Positions 1 to 7,236 of a DNA stretch of 30,879 nucleotides are shown in pieces. The stretch comes from a virus. Every line of letters begins with the position of its first letter. Position 1 is the first letter of the stretch. Made by a program: the position numbers and the translations under genes. Location of the stretch: positions 1 through 30,879 of IMG/VR virus record IMGVR_UViG_3300023179_000350. One strand, given 5' to 3'. The notes under the pieces were generated by a model. It was not told the origin of the DNA and searched no databases. It saw nothing but the letters and a program-made list of their open reading frames with translations.

Positions 1-5
1 ATATA

Positions 6-122
6 GTAAATTGTCCCAAAAAAAAGTAAACAAAAAAAATAAAAAAAAAAGAAAAAATAAAAAAAATATTTTTCTTAAGTTTTTTTGTGACCTTAAAGAT
101 ATTATGTCTAGGAGACAATAAC
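6..122. promoter_or_regulatory. Divergent control region with phased A-tracts
   Basis: This lies between the leftward early operon (first ATG at 30724) and the rightward gene at 123. It holds A-runs of 8, 8, 10, 6 and 8 at 18-25, 32-39, 41-50, 52-57 and 59-66, spaced roughly one helical turn apart, a pattern expected to bend DNA. ATTGTC at 10-15 and its reverse complement GACAAT at 114-119 flank the tract. TATTAT at 100-105 could be a -10 for the rightward gene. For the leftward operon, TTGGGA and TATAAA separated by 16 bases are weak candidates. No promoter is certain. Confidence 0.5.
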
Positions 123-131
123 ATGCAAAAC
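6..131. repeat. Terminal direct repeat (left copy)
   Basis: These 126 bases recur exactly at 30754-30879, including every A-run length. Positions 1-4 also match, with a single mismatch at position 5 against 30753. The repeat holds the A-rich divergent region, the ribosome site and the first codons of the rightward membrane gene. The simplest reading is overlap at the ends of a circular assembly. A short physical terminal repeat as in T7-type phages is possible but cannot be told apart here. Confidence 0.97.
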
Positions 132-623
132 AAATCAAAATTCTTTGAATTTTTTAAAACCAAACGATTAAAACTTAGCTTAGTAATCTTTTTCGGGACG
201 ATCGGCGTAGTAAGTAATTACTCGGCTCTTAAATACTTTCTAGCACAAACAAGAATAGATTTTCTAGGGTCTGAGGTAAGCCTGACTATTTACGCGATAG
301 GAATCACTATGGCATTGGATGTCAGTATTATAATATTTCACCTTGCAAGGATATACCCGTTAATGTTTGGCTCATCAATGCTTGCATTTATGATTTCGCT
401 CGGTGCCAATACTACTACTTACTTCGCTTGTGCTGGTAGCTGTAAGAATGCCCTGGATGATCTCGGAACCGTAATGATGTTTGGGCAATCGCTTGTGATG
501 TCAATATTGCCAATTATAATTATAATCTATCTGACTGAACTGGCAGTCAAACAATATGACATGGAGGTTGGGAATACCGAAGAAACTTATAAAAATAGTT
601 GGAAAAATATTAAACTAGATTAG
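123..623 (+). CDS. Four-helix membrane protein, sole rightward gene
   Basis: Predicted 166-residue integral membrane protein. The ATG at 123 is preferred over the upstream GTG at 87 because AGGAG at 110-114 lies eight bases before it. A basic N-terminus (KTKRLK) precedes four hydrophobic stretches at about residues 20-42, 54-76, 80-104 and 115-140, followed by a polar tail. I recognise no enzyme motif. It is the only gene on this strand, transcribed away from the early operon, with its own ribosome site and an end hairpin. That placement resembles an independently expressed accessory gene such as superinfection exclusion, but this is inference. Base composition looks richer in GC than the neighbouring early genes. 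Confidence 0.85.
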   Translation: MQNKSKFFEFFKTKRLKLSLVIFFGTIGVVSNYSALKYFLAQTRIDFLGSEVSLTIYAIGITMALDVSIIIFHLARIYPLMFGSSMLAFMISLGANTTTYFACAGSCKNALDDLGTVMMFGQSLVMSILPIIIIIYLTELAVKQYDMEVGNTEETYKNSWKNIKLD

Positions 624-633
624 TAATACAAAG

Positions 634-657
634 CCAAGCTATAGATTTATAGCTTGG
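634..657. terminator. Bidirectional hairpin between convergent genes
   Basis: CCAAGCTATA at 634-643 pairs perfectly with TATAGCTTGG at 648-657 around a four-base loop. It sits between the stop of the rightward membrane gene (623) and the endolysin, and includes the endolysin stop codon. Neither side has a strong T-run, so termination may be partial or helped by the convergent arrangement. Confidence 0.65.
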
Positions 658-1123
658 TATATTCAAAATGCATTAAATCTTTTCTGGGAAACTTCTCACC
701 ACTCAAGAAATTATACTCACCCCAAACTTGAATAAACGCTTTACTAAATGGCTTTAATCCATCGGCCAAACACTCTTCTCTTGTTTTGCCTAATGGGTTT
801 TGTGATGCGTTAAAATCTAATGCCGTCCCGAATGCATGATTGCTTAAAATCTTCTTGTGCTCGAGTCCTCGTATGTATCTAGGATTGAAGCATCCATCAT
901 AGGATATGATTTCATTGATTAACTTAGTTCTGACCAAATCATTAAAGACCTTACAAAGATCTTCCATGATAATTTTATTACAATAAATTTTGTTTGGTAA
1001 CTTTTTGTTTACTTTGGCATACTCTGCAAAATCGAGCATGCCCATATTTGCTTTTTGAAATGCTTGGAGTTTTTCTGGCGACTCCATGACATTCCCATAT
1101 TTAATCTCTGCCTTACTTGGCAT
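647..1123 (-). CDS. Endolysin, M15-family peptidoglycan peptidase
   Basis: Zinc metallopeptidase of the VanY/M15 type, expected to cut peptide bridges of peptidoglycan for lysis. With the ATG at 1123 the protein has 158 residues. The family signature SNHAFGTALDF places zinc ligands at His96 and Asp103, and MHFEY near the C-terminus supplies His152 with Glu154 next to it. There is no signal peptide, so release depends on a holin. The frame is open to a TTG at 1168, but the ATG at 1123, overlapping the holin-like gene by 11 bases, is the better start. It is the last gene of the leftward late operon. Confidence 0.88.
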   Translation of the reverse strand: MPSKAEIKYGNVMESPEKLQAFQKANMGMLDFAEYAKVNKKLPNKIYCNKIIMEDLCKVFNDLVRTKLINEIISYDGCFNPRYIRGLEHKKILSNHAFGTALDFNASQNPLGKTREECLADGLKPFSKAFIQVWGEYNFLSGEKFPRKDLMHFEYTKL

Positions 1124-1313
1124 CGTCTTCGACAAAGAAGTTGGATAATACTTTACCGACTGCCCCAATTATCATAACTACCAATCCTACTTCTGGCTTT
1201 TCATTTACAATAGAAATACCTGTGGCAATTTGTGCCCCGTATTGCATAGCATCACCAACTTTTCTTATACCTGCTGGTGTTGGTTTATAGTATCCGCCTA
1301 TATCAAATTTCAT
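1113..1313 (-). CDS. Small membrane protein, probable holin
   Basis: 66-residue protein with a polar N-terminus, a moderately hydrophobic stretch around residues 22-38 and a stronger one at about 43-60 ending in an acidic tail (VEDDAK). A good ribosome site, AAGGTG, precedes its ATG. It overlaps the endolysin start, the usual place for a holin. Assignment rests on size, hydrophobicity and position; there is no motif specific to a holin family. Confidence 0.6.
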   Translation of the reverse strand: MKFDIGGYYKPTPAGIRKVGDAMQYGAQIATGISIVNEKPEVGLVVMIIGAVGKVLSNFFVEDDAK

Positions 1314-1314
1314 A

Positions 1315-1518
1315 TTATTTCACCTTTATTAGTAATTGTTTTACATCTGCCTTGATTTCTCTTAACTCTTCTTTAATTTCTTGTATTACTTTTCTGTCTT
1401 GCTGTGCTTCACTTTCTAATTTTACAATTCTTACTTCATGTGTGTAGTATGCTACTGTTAAAGATACAATAAATGATCCATAGGTTATTATATCTTTAAA
1501 GTCTAATCTTAGATTCAT
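1315..1518 (-). CDS. Membrane-anchored coiled-coil lysis-region protein
   Basis: 67 residues: one N-terminal transmembrane segment (about 10-25, ITYGSFIVSLTVAYYT), then a charged coiled coil rich in Lys and Glu to the end. The arrangement resembles XhlA-like or spanin-like accessory lysis proteins, consistent with its place just upstream of the holin-like gene. It has no lipobox. Its start overlaps the stop of the 44-residue gene upstream (ATGA), implying coupled translation. Confidence 0.6.
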   Translation of the reverse strand: MNLRLDFKDIITYGSFIVSLTVAYYTHEVRIVKLESEAQQDRKVIQEIKEELREIKADVKQLLIKVK

Positions 1519-1649
1519 TTTTTCTTTTTCGCTATTGGCTTAGTAAATTCTTTTCCTACTTTTACAGGAATTCCTACTTTTTTTGCAAACTTTGGATTAT
1601 TCGCAACGGCCTGCATTAATCTTTCTTGTGCTTTACTTTTAGTTGGCAT
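1515..1649 (-). CDS. 44-residue basic phage protein
   Basis: A 44-codon gene with AAAGGAG six bases before its ATG and a TGA stop overlapping the next ATG. The product is Lys-rich (MPTKSKAQERLMQAVANNPK at the start, KKKK at the end) and carries NPKFAKKVGIP, a sequence style I associate with small hypothetical proteins of many tailed phages. Its function is unknown. Position between ejection-type proteins and lysis genes suggests late expression. Confidence 0.8.
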   Translation of the reverse strand: MPTKSKAQERLMQAVANNPKFAKKVGIPVKVGKEFTKPIAKKKK

Positions 1650-1696
1650 ACTATCTCCTTTATGCTTTTATATTGCTTTGTTTAATATTGTCAAGT

Positions 1697-3481
1697 TTAC
1701 TTTACTCTGTTTTTGTTATCTTGTTCAAATTTAGATTTCATTTCTTGTTTGCGTTTAACTTCGTTTGCATTGTCTGATAAGAATTGTTCTATTAATGGCT
1801 TCTGTAATCCTTGTTGTGTTGCAAATCCTCTTTGGGTAGATTCTGGTATTGCTGTTGGAGTTCTTATGCCTTTAGTTTTTTCTAATACTTTAGCCGCAAA
1901 TTTTCCGCCTTCTCTCTCCATTTTTGGAGCTATCAAAGCACCTCCGAGAGTTCCGAGAGTAGTTCCAAATGCTCCACCTGTAGCCGCACCAGAAGGTCCT
2001 CCAACAATTCCACCTATTGTAGTTCCAATACCTCCACCAAAAGTTCCTCCAGTTGCAAGCATTCTATTAGTGACGCTTGATCCTATTGCTCCAGTTGCTT
2101 GTATCTCTTGCAATAACTTTAAGTCTGCTATTGTTTGATTTACATCTCTAAGTTTATTGATGCCAGGATAATTATTATATCTAGGATTTTTTAATTCCTC
2201 TCCCATTAATTTTATAGTTCTTGATTCTGCCTCTAATGGAGTTAAAGAATTTTGTCTTAATTTAGAATTTATAAATTCTTCTGCTTTTTTTGCACTTGCT
2301 TCCTTCCCTCCATATTGTGATACTGTTAATTTTTGTAAATATTCAGATACATTTGTTGCATCAGATACTGGCTTCATTGCCTCTTTATAATCAACAGATT
2401 GTTGCTTTAATGGAACATCAATTTCAGATCTTATTGTTTTGAATAAATTTAATCTATTTTCTGCGTCAATTGGAAGTTGTCTTTGTTCTCCTACCTTTGG
2501 AGTTAATGCTTTGATATCTTTATCAATTTCTTTTATTAGTTTTTTTGATTGCAATCCATTCAAAGTTTCTGGGTATACTTGATCTATTTTTTTAATTTTT
2601 TTATTTAATGCTTTTAATGTTAATTCATCAACATCTGATGTAGTATTAAATTCAGTTGCAATATTTTTTAAATTATTAAGTACATCTTCTTTTGAAATAG
2701 ATATTTTTTCATTATCTTTTTCAAGCACTTTATATGCTCTATTTGATAATAGGCTCGCCTTTCTTCCAAATGGATCTTTCTTTACTAAATCAGTAATATC
2801 ATTTGCTAGTTTTTGAGTCTCCTCTTTTCCTGTGCCTGTAAATATTCTTTCTATCTTCTTAATTCTCTCAGGTTGACTTTCTACTTTTTCTAAGTAAGGA
2901 AGAGTTTTACCAGTCATTGCAGATAATCCTGATTTAATGCTTACATCAATTGCAGGTTTTACTCCCTGTATTGCAGACTGTACTCCTCTTCCCAATACTG
3001 GTAGCCCTCCTCCTAACGCTCCACCTATAGCCACATCTTTTGCAATTTGTCCTGCTGTATCACCTTCTGAATATCCTAATCCTGATATTGCCCCTGTTCC
3101 CGCTCCAATTAATGCAAGTTTTCCTAACTTCGCAGCTGTTGTCGCTTGTCCAATTCCAGGTATAAAAGAAGGCAGCACACCTCCTGCAATCTCTGATCCT
3201 GTGTAAGTGATTGGATTTGCTTCTTGTGCTTGTTTGTATGCTTGCCTTGATTCTTGTAATGCTTGTTCGTATGGAACGCCTTTCATGATTGATTCGAGTC
3301 TTGCCGTTGCTTCGTCTGCAAATCCAAATGATAGGCCTTGAGCTCCTCCACGTAGTGCTGATTCTGTTTTTGAGACTTGAGGAGGAGGAGCCTGAGAGAT
3401 TGGTTGATTAGGAATTACTTCTTTTGTTCTTTTTTCATCAAGTCTTTGAAATCTTAATTTTCTTAATTCTTCTTTATCCAT
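1697..3481 (-). CDS. Large internal virion / DNA ejection protein
   Basis: 594 residues. A charged N-terminus leads into ALRGGAQGLSFGFADE near residue 43, a sequence seen in podovirus internal or DNA-transfer proteins. Two Gly/Ala-rich hydrophobic zones follow (about 95-175 and 465-525), separated by a long charged helical region. The distribution fits a protein ejected into the cell envelope that forms part of a DNA channel, as proposed for P22 E-proteins. It is last in a run of three or four such genes after the tail genes. A lytic transglycosylase motif is not visible. The family call is by architecture and context. Confidence 0.65.
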   Translation of the reverse strand: MDKEELRKLRFQRLDEKRTKEVIPNQPISQAPPPQVSKTESALRGGAQGLSFGFADEATARLESIMKGVPYEQALQESRQAYKQAQEANPITYTGSEIAGGVLPSFIPGIGQATTAAKLGKLALIGAGTGAISGLGYSEGDTAGQIAKDVAIGGALGGGLPVLGRGVQSAIQGVKPAIDVSIKSGLSAMTGKTLPYLEKVESQPERIKKIERIFTGTGKEETQKLANDITDLVKKDPFGRKASLLSNRAYKVLEKDNEKISISKEDVLNNLKNIATEFNTTSDVDELTLKALNKKIKKIDQVYPETLNGLQSKKLIKEIDKDIKALTPKVGEQRQLPIDAENRLNLFKTIRSEIDVPLKQQSVDYKEAMKPVSDATNVSEYLQKLTVSQYGGKEASAKKAEEFINSKLRQNSLTPLEAESRTIKLMGEELKNPRYNNYPGINKLRDVNQTIADLKLLQEIQATGAIGSSVTNRMLATGGTFGGGIGTTIGGIVGGPSGAATGGAFGTTLGTLGGALIAPKMEREGGKFAAKVLEKTKGIRTPTAIPESTQRGFATQQGLQKPLIEQFLSDNANEVKRKQEMKSKFEQDNKNRVK

Positions 3482-3488
3482 AATATCC

Positions 3489-4496
3489 TCAAAATTCTGC
3501 TATTGGGTCAAGACTATCGCCTTTAGGAAATACATAATATTTATTTTCATCTTCTTTATATTCCACTTCAAAGCCTTTATTTTTTAATTTAATAATTTGC
3601 TTGTCTATTAAACTTTTTTGTAAATTTTTTAATCTATTTGAATATTCTTCTTTTGATTCATTTGGAGATATAGCTAAACTATCATTCCAAAATTTAATAT
3701 CATCCATTGTCATTGATCCTTGACCTTTCAAAACTCCCATAGTAGCAGCAATTCCATATTTTAATGTATCCTGTTCCTTTGATGCTCCTCCTACCCAAGC
3801 ATTTCCCTTATCTTTTACACTATTTGCCAAACTACTAGTAAGGTTTCTTAATTCAGTAACTTTTGATAACTCATCATTATCTTTATCTTCTAATCTAATC
3901 CCTTTTTCTGGCTTTGTTTTTATTCCTACTTTCACTGGAACAGACTGTTGATTTCTACTTCTTAATCCTTGCAATACGTTTGAATCATTTAAATCTGCAT
4001 AACTTAAATCCTCTGGAACATCATAACCTAAATTTTTAAATACCATTCTTCTTTTTTGGCTTTCTTTACTCTTGGGATCCATAAGGAGTTTAGCTTTTCT
4101 TTCATTCTCTTGTTTGTCTCTCATTCCCTGAAACATATTAGCAGATCTTTGTATATCGTAAGAATCCCCACCCATAAGACCTGTTCCAATTCCTGCAATA
4201 CCTTGAGCAATTAATGATCCAAGGAAGTTTGAACTATCATCATTTGATTCTTTTGGCATTTGCTGTTCCGGTAGCATTTGCACTCCTGCACTACGTATTA
4301 CATTTTGAGGAGGCATTGCAGAAGGGACACGAGGAGGAGTTGATTGAGAAATTCCAAGTCCTAATGGAATATTTTTTCTAATCGTTTCTTGACCAAGAGA
4401 TACATTATTAGGAGTAAATATTTCATTTTCTGCATATGGATTAGGATAAGTAATACTTGATGGAATTTGTTTATTTAATATTTTTTTATCTGCCAT
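3489..4496 (-). CDS. Probable internal virion / ejection protein
   Basis: 335 residues. A Pro/Asn-rich N-terminal third is followed by a short Gly-rich hydrophobic segment (about 91-105, FLGSLIAQGIAGIGTGLMGG), then a charged helical body. I do not recognise a family. Gly-rich membrane-active segments also occur in both neighbours, and all start within a few bases of the preceding stop, so they probably act together during DNA delivery. Confidence 0.5.
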   Translation of the reverse strand: MADKKILNKQIPSSITYPNPYAENEIFTPNNVSLGQETIRKNIPLGLGISQSTPPRVPSAMPPQNVIRSAGVQMLPEQQMPKESNDDSSNFLGSLIAQGIAGIGTGLMGGDSYDIQRSANMFQGMRDKQENERKAKLLMDPKSKESQKRRMVFKNLGYDVPEDLSYADLNDSNVLQGLRSRNQQSVPVKVGIKTKPEKGIRLEDKDNDELSKVTELRNLTSSLANSVKDKGNAWVGGASKEQDTLKYGIAATMGVLKGQGSMTMDDIKFWNDSLAISPNESKEEYSNRLKNLQKSLIDKQIIKLKNKGFEVEYKEDENKYYVFPKGDSLDPIAEF

Positions 4497-4503
4497 AATT
4501 AAC

Positions 4504-5475
4504 CTACTTTTTTCCTGTCAATGCTGCACCTGCTACGGTTCCGCCTACTGTCAATCCTGTTCCAAGACCTTGACTCATAGCTTGTTGATTTGCGAGTTGT
4601 TGTTGTGTCTGAGTCTGTCCCACTCCTCCAATACCTTGACCGAGTGCACTTGTATAATCTGTTTGTAATCCATATTGAGCTAATGGTCTATTGACTTGAT
4701 TTTGCATAATTTGCTTATTCATTAAATCTGCATTAGCTTGTGCAATACGATTTCTTTCCTGTACATTCAAGTTTGCAAGATCTTGTTGAGTTTGTAAATT
4801 TCTTAATCCTGCAGTATTACGATTCTGTACATTAAATTGATTAATAATATCTTGTGCTTGTGCTTTTTGTGTCTGTCTCTCAAAATCTGTTTGCTCAATT
4901 CCGCTCGATAAATTTGCTAAATTATTTAAAGCATTTACTCTCGCTTGTTGTGCTTGTGCTGCCTGTTGCATTCCTTGCTGAGATGCTAACTGAGATGCCG
5001 CTTGAGAAGATGCTAGTTGTGCCGCTAATTCTTGACCACTTCCTGACAATCCTCTTTGAGCCATATTTTGCAAGATAGATTCTCTTTGTCCTTTTTCTTG
5101 TGTTGCAATCTGATTTTGTATTTCACTTAATGCTGCCCTATCAATTGCACTTAATCCAGTTTGAGAAAGTTGCTCATATCCTCCAAGAGCTTGCAATTGT
5201 TTGCTTCGCATTGCTTGATTAATTACTCCTGAAGGCAATCCAGTTGCCTGTAATTCTTCTGGAGTAAAATTGCCAAGATATGCTAATGCTTCAGGAGTAG
5301 AATATTTTTGTAGTTCAATCTCTGGTATTTCTGGAGGCCTATTAATTAAAGCAGTCAATGCTTGCAGTTTTGCTGAATTTGTTGATGCAGATAAATCTGG
5401 TTTTGTTAGATAACCAATCAAACCTCCTGCTACTGTACCTGCTCCTCCTGCAATAAGTGCTGTCGTTACTGGCAT
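4504..5475 (-). CDS. Gln-rich ejection protein with Gly-rich ends
   Basis: 323 residues. Hydrophobic Gly/Ala segments lie at both ends (about 6-23 and 300-320), flanking a long Gln/Ala-rich helical core with repeated AQLASSQAASQLASQQ-like sequence. That is the profile of podovirus ejection proteins such as P22 gp7, gp16 and gp20, which leave the capsid and line a conduit across the envelope. Its start overlaps the stop of the upstream gene (TAATG). Function is inferred from composition and order. Confidence 0.6.
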   Translation of the reverse strand: MPVTTALIAGGAGTVAGGLIGYLTKPDLSASTNSAKLQALTALINRPPEIPEIELQKYSTPEALAYLGNFTPEELQATGLPSGVINQAMRSKQLQALGGYEQLSQTGLSAIDRAALSEIQNQIATQEKGQRESILQNMAQRGLSGSGQELAAQLASSQAASQLASQQGMQQAAQAQQARVNALNNLANLSSGIEQTDFERQTQKAQAQDIINQFNVQNRNTAGLRNLQTQQDLANLNVQERNRIAQANADLMNKQIMQNQVNRPLAQYGLQTDYTSALGQGIGGVGQTQTQQQLANQQAMSQGLGTGLTVGGTVAGAALTGKK

Positions 5476-6815
5476 TATGATAACCTCGTTTGTAATAATG
5501 GATTGAATTGTGTAGTACCTGCAAGTTGTTGCAATGCCTGAATTCTTGAAAGTCTAGTAGGATCATTTTCTTGCAAATATTGCTCTCTTGTTTTATTTAT
5601 TTGATTCAAATATGTATTATATTTATTAATGGTATCTTGATTATTAGCTAAAAATTGTTGATATGAATTTTCGTCTAATGCTAGTATTTCTGGATTAATA
5701 GATTGATTCCTAAGTTGAATTTGTTCTCTAAATCTATTAATTTGATTTTGCCTATCCATTTTAGTTCTTTCTGCAGCTCTCAATTGAGTATCATCAAAAC
5801 GCCTTCTATTTCTTTGTGCATCTATTTGTTTTGCTTGTTCTTCTGCTATTGTTTTATCTGCTTGGTCTATAAAACTTTGCTCAAAATTTATAGCATTGTT
5901 TAATTCATTAATTGCTGCATTATGTGCTTCTAATATTGGTTTACTTGTTTGATATTTTTGTAATTGCTCAGCTACTGCTTTCCCTTGATTTACGTCAACT
6001 CCTACTTTACCTGCAACGTATCCGGGAGTTATTCCTCTCACATATTCTTCCTCTGGAGTTGTTTGAGAAGTGATTAAATTTCTTACGTCAGCACTTGACA
6101 AAGGGCCTGCCTGTGCTTGTGTTCTTAATGATTCAATATCTCCTACAATACTTGGAGCTTGTGCTTGTCGTATTGCAGTAGCAGTTGTTCCTAAACCTTC
6201 GATTGCTTGTTGTCCCGATTGAGTGCTTTGAGTTAAGAATCTATCAAGAACATTTTCTCCTCTTGTTGCCAATGATGGATTAGCTCTTTGGGATTGTATA
6301 TAATTTTGTAATGCAGTAGGAATTGATTTAATAGTCTCAAGTCCGCTTGCAAGTTGTTCTTGTTGCGTTCCAAGACCTGATCTTAATGCTTGCAATTGAT
6401 TATATGGTGTCTCGATGTCACCGACTCCACTCGTTCTATATCCTGCAAATTGTTGTAATCTTTCAGGAGTTACATACTGAGTAGGATTTTCTAGAGCATT
6501 TTGTACAAATTGTTGTCCTGATCTTATTGTTTCAAATCCTGTTTTTATTGGAGTAGCCTGAGTAGTAAATTGAGCTTGCTTGGTTCCAAGTTCTCCTTGT
6601 TTTGCTTGTGCTTCTCTCTGCAATAATCGAGCATTAGGATTATTTGCTTCGTTGGCCTGTATGTATTGTTGTAAATTTGTAAATCTTCCACTGTTGCCTT
6701 GTTGATTAATATTTCTTCTTTGTTGGGCATTGGCTCCAAATGTTCCACTTTGCTCTCCTAAGATGGGAGCCTGTGCAGGGTTTTGATCTTGTGGTCTAAA
6801 TTCTGTGATTGCCAT
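5475..6815 (-). CDS. Gln/Asn-rich coiled-coil internal virion protein
   Basis: 446 residues, strongly enriched in Gln, Asn and Thr with long heptad-like helical stretches (about 60-110 and 290-440) and no hydrophobic membrane segment. It lies between the tail nozzle group and the ejection proteins and probably belongs to the latter set. It could alternatively be a tail needle or plug component. I find no catalytic motif. AGGAT shortly before the ATG serves as ribosome site. Confidence 0.5.
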   Translation of the reverse strand: MAITEFRPQDQNPAQAPILGEQSGTFGANAQQRRNINQQGNSGRFTNLQQYIQANEANNPNARLLQREAQAKQGELGTKQAQFTTQATPIKTGFETIRSGQQFVQNALENPTQYVTPERLQQFAGYRTSGVGDIETPYNQLQALRSGLGTQQEQLASGLETIKSIPTALQNYIQSQRANPSLATRGENVLDRFLTQSTQSGQQAIEGLGTTATAIRQAQAPSIVGDIESLRTQAQAGPLSSADVRNLITSQTTPEEEYVRGITPGYVAGKVGVDVNQGKAVAEQLQKYQTSKPILEAHNAAINELNNAINFEQSFIDQADKTIAEEQAKQIDAQRNRRRFDDTQLRAAERTKMDRQNQINRFREQIQLRNQSINPEILALDENSYQQFLANNQDTINKYNTYLNQINKTREQYLQENDPTRLSRIQALQQLAGTTQFNPLLQTRLS

Positions 6816-6816
6816 T

Positions 6817-7236
6817 TTAAAATCCTAGTACTGTAATATTATAATTTTTGCTATTTGATAATCCACTGATATAATGTATCGTCACTGTTCCATCGTTATT
6901 GTCATACCAAGATACAGTAATTGCATCATGTTTTTTCTTTGGTGTGCCTATTTCTTCTATATATCCTAATAATAATATTTGCGTCTTACGTCCAAGAGTA
7001 TTGAGATAAGTTATTTCTGTGAATTCTTTTAAGGATGTATAATTGGATGAAGTTCTAAAAGTTAAATTCTTAATTTGACCTTTAACATTTTCTGGAATTG
7101 TAAGATTTCTATTAAAAGAATTGTACACCTCTTCAATAAATTGATTAAGAGGAGAGAGGAGAGAATCCACCCATATTGGAATATCTGCTCCAAGATCGGA
7201 TCTTTGCACTCTTTTAATTGTTGGGAGCGTTGCCAT
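6817..7236 (-). CDS. Small tail-associated protein
   Basis: 139 residues. The N-terminal half (LPTIKRVQRSDL, then a helix with SLLSPLNQFIEEVYNSFNRN) resembles short proteins found beside podovirus tail nozzles. The C-terminal half is beta-rich (ITVSWYDNNDGTVTIHYISG). It starts in the TAATG overlap at the end of the nozzle gene, so the two are made together. The exact structural role is unknown. Confidence 0.55.
   Translation of the reverse strand: MATLPTIKRVQRSDLGADIPIWVDSLLSPLNQFIEEVYNSFNRNLTIPENVKGQIKNLTFRTSSNYTSLKEFTEITYLNTLGRKTQILLLGYIEEIGTPKKKHDAITVSWYDNNDGTVTIHYISGLSNSKNYNITVLGF

Noticed and set aside
1713-2138. Rightward open frame rich in Pro and Val
   Set aside because: Complement of the Gly-rich part of the ejection gene at 1697-3481; low-complexity shadow with no ribosome site. 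The frames at 2937-3206 and 12067-12489 are of the same kind.
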